Positions 15,272-22,412 of a stretch of 28,028 bases of DNA are shown here, one piece after another. The position numbers were made by a program, and so were the translations under genes. Below the pieces are notes generated by a model that made no database searches, was not told where the DNA came from, and was given only the letters and a program-made list of their open reading frames with translations. Every line of letters starts with the position of its first letter. The first letter of the stretch is position 1. The DNA comes from JANLSE01 sp038214135. Its GTDB lineage: Bacteria; Chloroflexota; Chloroflexia; Chloroflexales; Roseiflexaceae. The stretch is taken from contig JBBQSD010000076.1 of the NCBI GenBank assembly GCA_038214135.1, forward strand, positions 1-28,028, given 5' to 3'.

Positions 15272-16387
15272 CTATTCTGTGAGTGCTAGTGCATTTTCGG
15301 CTGGCCACCACAGATACCCGCTTTCGCCGGCCTGCCAATAGGCATCGCGATCCAGGGTTGAGCGGGTGTTCTGTTCCCAGACACTAACGATCATTTCCTG
15401 GCCAAGCCGCACGAGAATGCGGGTATCGCTACCAATATAGGAAACCCGCTCAACCGTCACCCGGAAATTATTGGCCGTCCCAACCGGTGGCTCTGCGAGG
15501 GTCAGGCGGGCCTTCTCCGGGCGAAGCGAGAGTGTTGCAGCAATGCCAGTTTTGATTGGTTGCGGGCTGACTCCCCGAACCGTGAGCCCATCGGCAGTGG
15601 TGATCGCAATACCATAATCATTGCCGATACGTTCTTCTGTAGCGGCAACACTGCCCTCAATAAAGTTCGATTCGCCAATGAAATCGGCAACGAACCGACA
15701 TGTTGGCCGTTCGTAGATCTCGGTTGGTGAACCGATCTGGAGTACCTTGCCGCGTTCCATGACGGCGATCCGGTCGCTCATCGTCAGCGCCTCTTCCTGA
15801 TCGTGGGTCACATAAATAAAGGTAATCCCGACTCGTTCCTGGAGGCCTTTGAGTTCGATCTGCATCTCTTTGCGTAGTTTCAGATCGAGTGCGCCGAGTG
15901 GCTCATCGAGCAGCAGCACCTCGGGATGGTTGATCAATGCTCGGGCGAGGGCCACCCGTTGTTGTTGGCCGCCAGAGAGTTGGCGTGGGCGGCGGGTACC
16001 AAAGCTGCCCAAGCGAACCATATCGAGCGCTTCGCTCACACGTTGGGTGATGGCAGGTTGTGGCACTTTCTTCATTTGCAGGCCGAAGGCAACGTTTTCG
16101 GCTACCGTCATATGCGGGAAGAGCGCATAGGATTGAAAGACAGTATTGACATTGCGTTCATAGGCAGGCGTGGAGCCAATTGGTTTGCCGCGCAGATGGA
16201 TTTCGCCACTGGAGGGATACTCAAACCCGGCGATCATGCGCAGTGTGGTTGTTTTTCCGCAGCCAGAAGGGCCTAACATCGAGAAGAACTCGCCATCACG
16301 AATCTGCATGTTGATGTGGTCGACAGCCTTGACTTCGCCGAATTGTTTGACAACATTGCGTAGATCGATTGCGATCCCATCACTCAT
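15272..16387 (-). CDS. potA: PotA-like ABC transporter ATPase
   Basis: A 371-residue ATPase of the spermidine/putrescine-type CUT1-like importer class. Walker A GPSGCGKTT is at 39-47, Q85 lies in the Q-loop (VFQSYALF), the ABC signature LSGGQQQR is at 137-144, Walker B LLLDEP is at 158-163, and the switch histidine is H195 in VTHDQEEA. A C-terminal TOBE-type regulatory domain covers roughly 240-371. The ATG at 16387 has AGGAG five bases upstream. First gene of the operon; a promoter candidate sits about 120 bp upstream. The catalytic motifs are all intact. Confidence 0.92.
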   Translation of the reverse strand: MSDGIAIDLRNVVKQFGEVKAVDHINMQIRDGEFFSMLGPSGCGKTTTLRMIAGFEYPSSGEIHLRGKPIGSTPAYERNVNTVFQSYALFPHMTVAENVAFGLQMKKVPQPAITQRVSEALDMVRLGSFGTRRPRQLSGGQQQRVALARALINHPEVLLLDEPLGALDLKLRKEMQIELKGLQERVGITFIYVTHDQEEALTMSDRIAVMERGKVLQIGSPTEIYERPTCRFVADFIGESNFIEGSVAATEERIGNDYGIAITTADGLTVRGVSPQPIKTGIAATLSLRPEKARLTLAEPPVGTANNFRVTVERVSYIGSDTRILVRLGQEMIVSVWEQNTRSTLDRDAYWQAGESGYLWWPAENALALTE

Positions 16388-16505
16388 GGCGACTCCTAGT
16401 ACGCTCGTAACATAGAATCACATCTTGGTGCATCGAATTATCGTGGAATTCGGCATGAGGCGCTTCGTTGCGCTGAGAATACGCTGCAAAAAGTGAGGTT
16501 GCGGA

Positions 16506-16534
16506 ATTATACCATAATCGGCCCATAATGTGAT
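16506..16534 (-). promoter_or_regulatory. Candidate promoter for the potABCD operon
   Basis: Read on the minus strand, a perfect TATAAT (16506-16511) follows ATGG, and ATCACA (16529-16534) stands 17 bases upstream as a weak -35. Transcription would start near 16499, giving a leader of about 110 nt before potA. The -10 is strong, the -35 only three of six. Confidence 0.45.
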
Positions 16535-16580
16535 AATACGGGGTGCGATGTATTGTTGTGCCATCGGCATCATGCGGGAG

Positions 16581-16600
16581 GGGCGGTTCGTGAACCACCC
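16581..16600. repeat. GGGCGGTTC palindrome family, copy 1
   Basis: GGGCGGTTC, a 2-base centre, then GAACCACCC form an almost perfect 9-bp stem. A fully symmetric relative lies at 27955-27974 and a further partial one at the window end (28019-28028). Confidence 0.75.
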
Positions 16601-16634
16601 ATGCGGTCATCAATAGTCGTTGCGTTATGGCATG

Positions 16635-16660
16635 TGGGCGAACACGAGGTTTGCCCCTAC
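16635..16660. repeat. GGGCGAAC...GTTTGCCCC repeat overlapping the holB stop codon
   Basis: GGGCGAAC and GTTTGCCC form imperfect arms around ACGAG. A second copy is at 27862-27883. The CTAC at its right end provides, on the minus strand, the TAG stop of holB, so the repeat abuts the reading frame exactly. Confidence 0.65.
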
Positions 16661-17694
16661 GGCAGGTGCAGGAGGATGTTCTCAATGGCGAGCTGGGGGT
16701 TGACGTTTTCGCGCAGTTGTTGACTGGTGCGGTTGATCTGAACCAGGAGCGTGTGGATATTAGTGATTGTATAGCGCTTGGCGGCCTGCTCCAATTCCGA
16801 TCTGCGATCTACATGTGTCACAGCATCGCCACAACCAGCAGCTGTCAGCAGCACATCGCGCCACCAACCCTGCCAGATTTCGAGTGCGCTATAGACATTG
16901 GCCTGTTCGCCGCCACGGAACAGTTTGGCCTGTTCTTCGGCCCAGCGTAGCGCATCACTACGCGATTGCGTGGCCAAGTTTGCCAGTTCATCGAGCTGAT
17001 TCTGGCGTGCTTCTAGTTGTTCGGGCGCATTAATCATATGCAATGCCCAGCCTGGCCGCCCGCCGCTCCACGCCGCCAGCAGATCGGCATCTTCCGGTGG
17101 AAGATGCTGGCGTTGGCGTAGCTCACTGGCCAGGAGCGTGCGTGGAACAGGCCGCAGCTTGAGTGGTTGGCAGCGCGAGACGATGGTTGGCAGCAGATCG
17201 CCAGCGGTGTTGGCGATCAACATAAGCGTTGCGTATGGCGGTGGCTCTTCTAGGGTCTTGAGCATGGCATTCGCCGCAGAATCGCTCATGCGCTCGGCAT
17301 CGTGCAGGATGAAGATACGTCGCTGGGCTTCGTATGGGCGCAGGTTAATATCGGCCTGCCATTCCCGGATGGTGTCGATCTTCAGATCGCGCTGGCGGGC
17401 GGCCTCTTCTGCTTTGAGGCCAGCCCCTTGGCTTGCCAACCCTGCAATCCGTACATCGGGATGATTACCGCGCGCAATCCGTTTGCATGTCCGGCAGGCC
17501 AGGCATGGATCTGGCCCGCCAAGCTCGCAGTTGAGCGCCTGCGCCAGCCGCAGTGCGACAAGTGCTTTGCCAACCTGGGCTGGCCCGCTGATCAGATAGG
17601 CATGGGCTGCCCGCCCGCCAGCAATCGAGCGCCGCAGAAATTCAATTGCCCACTCGTGGCCGATGATATCCCAATTTGTGGTATGTTCGGTCAT
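16657..17694 (-). CDS. holB: DNA polymerase III delta-prime subunit
   Basis: A 345-residue clamp-loader subunit of the AAA+ family, which opens and loads the sliding clamp with DnaX and HolA. Seen are IIGHEWAIEFLRRSI, the P-loop-like GPAQVGKA (37-44) with alanine in place of the usual threonine/serine, as expected for an ATP-independent delta-prime, the zinc module C56/C64/C67/C70 in ALNCELGGPDPCLACRTCKR, ILHDAERMSDSAANAMLKTLEEPP, and the SRC trigger motif IVSRCQPLKLRP. The C-terminal part is helical. The ATG at 17694 has a weak ribosome site and lies 23 bp after the FAH-family gene. The stop lies at the edge of a dispersed repeat. Confidence 0.93.
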   Translation of the reverse strand: MTEHTTNWDIIGHEWAIEFLRRSIAGGRAAHAYLISGPAQVGKALVALRLAQALNCELGGPDPCLACRTCKRIARGNHPDVRIAGLASQGAGLKAEEAARQRDLKIDTIREWQADINLRPYEAQRRIFILHDAERMSDSAANAMLKTLEEPPPYATLMLIANTAGDLLPTIVSRCQPLKLRPVPRTLLASELRQRQHLPPEDADLLAAWSGGRPGWALHMINAPEQLEARQNQLDELANLATQSRSDALRWAEEQAKLFRGGEQANVYSALEIWQGWWRDVLLTAAGCGDAVTHVDRRSELEQAAKRYTITNIHTLLVQINRTSQQLRENVNPQLAIENILLHLP

Positions 17695-17717
17695 AGTTGC
17701 ATTGATGAGGGCGTATG

Positions 17718-18632
17718 CTATACGCCCATACGCGATGGCTGGCTGAAGCCGCGAACAACAGGATTGATCAATGTCCCAATGCCATCAATTGTGATCGCCA
17801 CCGTATCGCCGCCTTCAAGTGAGATTGCATCTGGTGGAACGATGCCTGTGCCAGTCAGCAGGACAACCCCATCGGGAAACAGGTTATCGCGGCCAAGGTA
17901 GCCGATCAGATCGGCATAGCTGCGAACAATTTTACTGGTGCTGATTTCGCCCTCAAACAGGGTGGCATTATCGCGGGTGATCTGAATCGAGATGGTGAGC
18001 TGTTGTGGATCTGCTAGAGTGCCACGCAGCGCAATCAGCGGCCCGAGCGCGCAGCAGTTGGCATACATCTTGGCCTGTGGCAGATAGAGCGGGTTTTCGC
18101 CCTCGATATCGCGTGAACTCATGTCGTTGCCAACGGTGAAGCCAACCAATTCGAGGGCGGGATTAACAACCAGCGCGAGTTCTGGTTCTGGCACATTCCA
18201 GTGCGAATCGGCCCGTACGACAACCGGCTCGTGTGGGCCAACCGTTCGGCTTGGTGTGGCCTTGAAGAAGATCTCCGGGCGGGCAGCAGTGTAGACGCGA
18301 TCATAGATGCCACTGCCAGCCGATTCTTCCTCACGAGCAACCCGGCTGCGTTCATAGGTGACACCAGCGGCCCAGATCTCCTGGTTATCGGTTGGCTTGA
18401 GTAGGTGCAGTGTATCTGCACTTGGGGCGTGGTTTGCCTCGGCTAGGGTAGCAACCCGTTCGGCGGCGCTGATCGCCTGTTCCAGCAGCGTACCGAGGTC
18501 TGCGTGCCCAACGCTCCATTCGAGAAAGGCCGTCATGGTTGGCCAGCGAGCACTCACATCGTAGATGATTCCATCACGAACGAGGCCTAATCGGACGCCG
18601 CGGCCTGGGCGGTGAAAACGGCAGAGGTGCAT
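17718..18632 (-). CDS. Fumarylacetoacetate-hydrolase-family protein, 2-keto-3-deoxy-arabinonate dehydratase-like
   Basis: A 304-residue FAH-superfamily enzyme. The stretch IYDRVYTAARPEIFFKATPSRTVG (about 109-132), WNVPEPELALV (145-155), GNDMSSRDIEGENPLYLPQAK (168-188) and a late TGTGIVPPD closely resemble archaeal 2-dehydro-3-deoxy-D-arabinonate dehydratase, which makes 2-oxoglutarate semialdehyde from a pentose acid. Presumed metal ligands by family position are E149, E151 and D170, and K188 is a likely catalytic lysine. The start at 18632 (MHLCRFHRPG) has GGAGG five bases upstream, better than an in-frame GTG-like extension. It may be co-transcribed with holB, with which it has no obvious link. 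No other pentose-oxidation gene is adjacent, so the substrate remains uncertain within the FAH family. Confidence 0.8.
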   Translation of the reverse strand: MHLCRFHRPGRGVRLGLVRDGIIYDVSARWPTMTAFLEWSVGHADLGTLLEQAISAAERVATLAEANHAPSADTLHLLKPTDNQEIWAAGVTYERSRVAREEESAGSGIYDRVYTAARPEIFFKATPSRTVGPHEPVVVRADSHWNVPEPELALVVNPALELVGFTVGNDMSSRDIEGENPLYLPQAKMYANCCALGPLIALRGTLADPQQLTISIQITRDNATLFEGEISTSKIVRSYADLIGYLGRDNLFPDGVVLLTGTGIVPPDAISLEGGDTVAITIDGIGTLINPVVRGFSQPSRMGV

Positions 18633-18651
18633 AGAAACCTCCAAAAACCCA

Positions 18652-18779
18652 GTATTCAGAAGTCAGGAGTCAGAATACGAACCGAGAACCAAGAACCCGT
18701 GTAGTGCGAACCTATGTGTCCGCCCAACATGAACCAAGAACCGCCCTCACCCCCGGCCCCTCTCCCATTGGGAGAGGGG
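18652..18779. repeat. Short repeats and a G/C hairpin upstream of the FAH-family gene
   Basis: The 222-bp gap 18633-18854 contains an inverted pair GTATTC/GAATAC (18652-18678), short GAACC-based repeats (GAACCAAGAACC-type at 18686-18697 and 18731-18742), and a perfect CCCCTCTCCC/GGGAGAGGGG hairpin with a 3-base loop (18757-18779). The last lies past the 3' end of the GNAT-ankyrin gene and could act as a terminator. The sequence 18780-18854 shows nothing further. Confidence 0.6.
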
Positions 18780-18854
18780 AGTGCAGCATGGATGATTACA
18801 GCGCATCAGTACAGCAGCGACGCGATGCATTGCGTCGGTACGAGATCAGTTGCA

Positions 18855-20156
18855 TTATAGCGGATCATTGGGTTGGTGGGCGCGGATGAGGGCGGTGATA
18901 GCATCGCGTTGGAAATGGAGTGACCAGCCGAGTGGGGTTGAGTCGAACCCGCTATCACGGATGCTGAGATCGGGGTTGGCCGAAAGGATCAAGCGGGCTA
19001 ATTCCAAATCGTTTTCTTGTATCGCAATATGCAGTGGCGTGAGTGCCCAGCGCCCGAGGCGATAGTTTGCCAGTGCTGGTTGTGCGGCAAGTGAGCGCAC
19101 CGCTTCTTTACGTAGCCCAACGTTCCAGGCCGATATGATATCCAGCGTTGCGCCATGTGCGGCGAGGCGTTCAACCGATCGGCGTTGGCCCATGATTGTT
19201 GCGATGCGCAGCGGCGTGAGGGTGGTTGGGAGTTGTGTGTCGATCAGTTCTGGATGCGCCTTGGCCAGAATATCAAGCTGGGCGATCTGGCCCAGCCCGG
19301 CTGCTTGGGCTAGGGCGATTTGTGCCGATGGAAGTGGCGTTTGGGCGAGAACATCGGGGCGCAGCAGCCATGTTGGAACACGCTCAAGTGATTGGAACCC
19401 AAGCTGTTTGTAGAGCAATGCGCCCTCATCGGTGGCACTGAGTAGCGCATAGCGGCAGCCAGCATCCTTGGCGATCCTGAGTGCAGCGATGGTAAGGGCA
19501 CGGCCATAACCACGCCGACGCATGGCTGGAGCCACGCCAACATTGCGAATGCTTGCAATCCCATGCTTGCCATAGGTGAGCTGCAGCACGCTCTGGGCGA
19601 TAATGCGCTGGTCGAGCTGCCCGAACAACTGCCAGAGGGTGCGTGGTGGTTGTTTGCCAGCAGCGATGATCCGCGCGGCTTCGGTCGGTTCATAATAGGG
19701 CACATGCGAAAGATCATCATCGGGCAGGGTTGCTGCCTGGTGGATGATCAGGCCAGTTGGTGCGGGCAGCGTGAGGTCTGCCATATGCAGATCGTACAGC
19801 ATCCAATGGCTATCCCAGTTTGCCTCGAAGCCGCGAGCCAACAGATAGGCACCAAGTGTGCGTGGCCTGAGCGGTGCAGTGGCCCAGCAGATCGCCTGAT
19901 TGCGCTGGCCATCACGCAGAAATGTGAGCGCTTGATCGATCTGGCTTGGTACATCCTGGTGGCGTAACCCACGAATCAGCAGGAGCGCTGACATGTAGGT
20001 TCGCCGTGGGCGAACAACCAGGATGCCAGGCAGTAGCAACTGATCGCTGGTATCGATCTGGTTGGTCCATTCGGCCAATGCATGCTGGATGGCTGCCTGG
20101 ATCTGCGAATTGATCGGTAGCCGATCAAGAAATTGCAGCGATTCTGGTTGCGGCAT
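18855..20156 (-). CDS. GNAT acetyltransferase fused to C-terminal ankyrin repeats
   Basis: A 433-residue protein. Residues 135-270 form a GNAT N-acetyltransferase domain with the acetyl-CoA pyrophosphate loop VAPAMRRRGYGRAL (208-221) and the following helix, and ALLSATDEGALLYKQLGF as the usual C-terminal strand-helix. The N-terminal 130 residues may be a second, degenerate GNAT-like unit (LVVRPRRTYMSALLL, LGAYLLARGFEANWDSHWMLYDL). Ankyrin-type repeats occupy about 275-430: TPLRIATIMGQRRSVERLAAHGATLD and TPLHIAIQENDLELARLILSANPDLSIRD. The start at 20156 (MPQPESLQFL) lies seven bases after the stop of the MinD-like gene; a longer frame would overlap that gene. The ankyrins probably bind a protein partner; acetylation target unknown. 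Confidence 0.8.
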   Translation of the reverse strand: MPQPESLQFLDRLPINSQIQAAIQHALAEWTNQIDTSDQLLLPGILVVRPRRTYMSALLLIRGLRHQDVPSQIDQALTFLRDGQRNQAICWATAPLRPRTLGAYLLARGFEANWDSHWMLYDLHMADLTLPAPTGLIIHQAATLPDDDLSHVPYYEPTEAARIIAAGKQPPRTLWQLFGQLDQRIIAQSVLQLTYGKHGIASIRNVGVAPAMRRRGYGRALTIAALRIAKDAGCRYALLSATDEGALLYKQLGFQSLERVPTWLLRPDVLAQTPLPSAQIALAQAAGLGQIAQLDILAKAHPELIDTQLPTTLTPLRIATIMGQRRSVERLAAHGATLDIISAWNVGLRKEAVRSLAAQPALANYRLGRWALTPLHIAIQENDLELARLILSANPDLSIRDSGFDSTPLGWSLHFQRDAITALIRAHQPNDPL

Positions 20157-20163
20157 GAACCGA

Positions 20164-20919
20164 TCACCCACCAATTCGTTCGGAGATACGCTTATACACT
20201 GCCGTTGCTGGATGATCGGGATAGCGCAGAACGAAAATATCGCTGCTACCAAGGATCATCATTTCATCTGAATGCGGGACGATCCCGGCCACTTCGCAGC
20301 CATAGGTTTCTTCGATCTGGCTTTTGAGCTGCGCTTGATCGAGTGATGAAGGCACTTTATTCACAACCAGCAGCAGATTAGGAACTTCCAGTTTACGGGC
20401 GATATCGACTGTCACCGCAGTGCCCTGGTAATCCTGGGCATCTGGGCGCATCAGCAGGACAAGGGTATCGGAGATTGCCACCGAAAGCAGGGTTTCTTCA
20501 TTCAGGCCAGGATGGGTGTCGATCATCAGCACATCCAGACGCAGTTCGTTGATCAGTTGGTGAAAGCCTTCGTTGAGTAGCCCAACATCATAACCTTCAC
20601 GTAGAATACGCGCAATCTCGCCTGGCTGGATGCTGGCAGGGATGAGAAAGACCTCGCCCTGGCTGCGGGAACCAAGCCGATGAGTGACAGGAATGGCAAC
20701 CTTGGTGATCTCGCAGCGGCCCCACAGATAATCGTTGAGCGTATAGGTTGCGCTATCGGCATCGAGCCCAAACAGCACATGGATTCCGGGCGAGAGAATA
20801 TCGGTATCGATCACGCCGACCCGTTGCCCATCGGCGGCAAGGAGTGCTGTGAGGCTGGCGACGGTGTTTGATTTACCGGTGCCACCACGGAAGGAATGAA
20901 CAGAGACAATATTGGCCAT
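20164..20919 (-). CDS. MinD/ParA-like P-loop ATPase with RGGTGKSN variant
   Basis: A 251-residue deviant-Walker-A ATPase. The P-loop SFRGGTGKSNTV (9-20) has arginine R11 where ParA/MinD proteins carry the signature lysine that reaches across the dimer; K16 and S17 are intact. VIDTDILSPG follows as the switch I region and VLMIDTHPGLNEETL as Walker B/switch II. No C-terminal amphipathic MinD membrane helix is evident (it ends YKRISERIGG). I have the impression that close relatives with HSFRGGTGKSN and NDYLWGRC occur in cyanobacteria and Chloroflexota as a distinct MinD-like group of unknown role. The ATG at 20919 has AAGGAG upstream; an adjacent GTG at 20922 is an alternative. It is seven bases upstream of the GNAT-ankyrin gene, so the two form a unit. 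Confidence 0.85.
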   Translation of the reverse strand: MANIVSVHSFRGGTGKSNTVASLTALLAADGQRVGVIDTDILSPGIHVLFGLDADSATYTLNDYLWGRCEITKVAIPVTHRLGSRSQGEVFLIPASIQPGEIARILREGYDVGLLNEGFHQLINELRLDVLMIDTHPGLNEETLLSVAISDTLVLLMRPDAQDYQGTAVTVDIARKLEVPNLLLVVNKVPSSLDQAQLKSQIEETYGCEVAGIVPHSDEMMILGSSDIFVLRYPDHPATAVYKRISERIGG

Positions 20920-20967
20920 CACGCACGCTCCTTATTAGTGGATTGCAGATTATGTGATTGTTCGGCA

Positions 20968-21029
20968 GATCACAACATACCAGATTACGGACGCGATATA
21001 TCGCGTCCCTGCGGATCACAACATACCAG
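20968..21029. repeat. Palindrome insertion bracketed by 16-bp direct repeats
   Basis: GATCACAACATACCAG occurs at 20968-20983 and again, identically, at 21014-21029. Between them lie 30 bases containing the perfect 20-bp palindrome GGACGCGATATATCGCGTCC (20989-21008). This looks like insertion of a small palindromic element with target duplication, or replication slippage around it. Confidence 0.8.
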
Positions 21030-22016
21030 CAGGCTCAACAGTAGGCCAACGATCCCAGCCATGACGACTGAACCGAACCACAGATGGATCGACCAGAAAT
21101 TGTAGCCGGTGCGCATGACGCCCAGAAAATAGACCAGATATAGCAATGCTGGCACGGCAAAAGCAAATAGCCGCAGTGCCCAGGGCCGATGGGGCGTTGG
21201 GCGTAACAGTAGAACAAGGATATCGGCGACGATGCCAGCGAGTGCGGCAACCAGAATAACCCAATAATGATCCTCGAAGACGGTCATCAGCGCTGCGTTG
21301 AATGCAAACAGAAATGTAAGTGTTCCAAAGGGCAAATTCCAGCGGCGCAGTGCTATTAGAATGGTTCCGATCAGCAGGCCGGATTGGAGCATGATGCTGG
21401 CGACGCCAAGTGCTCGGCCAACATCGCCATAACGAGCTTCGCGGGCAAGAATATACACATAGGGATGGGCAAATTCGGTGATGAATGTCGCAGTTGTTAG
21501 CACATAACCAAGCCCCAGGAGTGCTGGAATGGGGATACGGCCCGTTTCTGGGCGTTGCCATGCGGCCTGAACGAGTGCGCTGAAGATGATGCCCATGCTC
21601 GAAGCTAGTAACAGATGGGTCGGGCTTAGTAGTGCATCGATGCCGTTTTCGATGCCGAACAGGCTATGCCAGATCAGATCGCCGACACCACCAAGAGCAA
21701 ACAGTGGTGCGCCAATGAAGGCCGCACCATAGCCGCGCGGAATGGCATCGCGCCAGGAGAGGCCACGCAGTATCCCGCGAGCAATACTCAGGCCGAGCAG
21801 GAGCGCAATGGCCGCGAAACCCGAATAGAACACGGCATGCCAGGGAGTAAAGAAGGTATTATCCACCTTGCCATGGCCGTGTGCCCAGCCATCGAGATAT
21901 AGGCCGCCAAGAAACCAGGTTGAAAAGGCAACCATGGCCCAATCGAACCAGCTATTGGTTATGTGTGCCGATGTTGCTGCATATATTGGTGCATTCGGCA
22001 ATCTTTCACTGAGCAT
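20985..22016 (-). CDS. Polytopic membrane protein with conserved-looking histidines, unknown function
   Basis: A 343-residue integral membrane protein with about nine or ten hydrophobic segments. Histidines lie in or beside predicted helices: H46 and H48 in GWAHGHGKVDNTFFTPWH, H60, H117 (DLIWHSLFG), H134 (SPTHLLL), H184 (EFAHPY), H250 (FEDHYW) and H311 (SIHLWFG). Such spacing suggests metal or heme binding, which is inference. I do not recognise a named family. The start at 22016 has GAGG five bases upstream. The final residues (CDPQGRDISRP) and the stop are encoded by the palindromic element at 20984-21013, so the natural C-terminus has probably been replaced. A TATAAT on the minus strand at 22053-22058 may drive it. 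No membrane partner is encoded nearby. Confidence 0.75.
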   Translation of the reverse strand: MLSERLPNAPIYAATSAHITNSWFDWAMVAFSTWFLGGLYLDGWAHGHGKVDNTFFTPWHAVFYSGFAAIALLLGLSIARGILRGLSWRDAIPRGYGAAFIGAPLFALGGVGDLIWHSLFGIENGIDALLSPTHLLLASSMGIIFSALVQAAWQRPETGRIPIPALLGLGYVLTTATFITEFAHPYVYILAREARYGDVGRALGVASIMLQSGLLIGTILIALRRWNLPFGTLTFLFAFNAALMTVFEDHYWVILVAALAGIVADILVLLLRPTPHRPWALRLFAFAVPALLYLVYFLGVMRTGYNFWSIHLWFGSVVMAGIVGLLLSLLVCCDPQGRDISRP

Positions 22017-22052
22017 AAAGACCTCACCATTAGGATGTCATATTGTAACCGT

Positions 22053-22058
22053 ATTATA
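22053..22058 (-). promoter_or_regulatory. Candidate -10 box for the histidine-rich membrane protein gene
   Basis: A perfect TATAAT on the minus strand lies 36 bp upstream of the ATG at 22016. No good -35 is visible at 16-18 bp, so this is a tentative call. Confidence 0.35.
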
Positions 22059-22112
22059 GCCTGTATCGAGTACTATGCAGCGCGAACTCATAAAAAGAGC
22101 AAGTACACATGG

Positions 22113-22198
22113 AACAATTGCGGCTTGTTCGCTTGTTCCTTTGCTCCTGAACAATGGAACAAGAGCCTCATGTTTTGTTGTTCTCTCTATAAGAATAT
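22113..22198. repeat. Dispersed stem-loop element, copy B
   Basis: Second copy of the element at 1860-1943. Here the stem is CTTGTTCC (22132-22139) with GGAACAAG (22156-22163), again around a 16-nt loop. Bases in the arms differ from copy A, yet pairing is kept. A second nested pair, an earlier CTTGTTC with an earlier GAACAA, could also form. It lies in the divergent region between the membrane-protein gene and hppA, outside both promoter candidates. Confidence 0.7.
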
Positions 22199-22234
22199 GT
22201 GCTACGCCGTATTGTTTTGCAGAATGCGCTGTGT

Positions 22235-22264
22235 TTTACATGTACGATAGGGCTATGCTACAAT
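22235..22264 (+). promoter_or_regulatory. Candidate hppA promoter
   Basis: TTTACA (22235-22240), an 18-bp spacer, and TACAAT (22259-22264) form a reasonable sigma-70-type promoter, giving a leader of about 140 nt before the hppA ATG. No riboswitch fold was recognised in the leader (22271-22412). Confidence 0.45.
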
Positions 22265-22412
22265 AGCTCGCCGCTTATCGTGTAGACGTTGCTGTGGCTC
22301 TGTTGGTTTGAGGAATGTCATTGTTGTGGGCACAGGCCTACAATCCTATGGCTAGGTGTGTTCGTTATGAGTTGCGATCGCGTCGTCTCGTGATCACAAA
22401 GGAGTGAATCGC

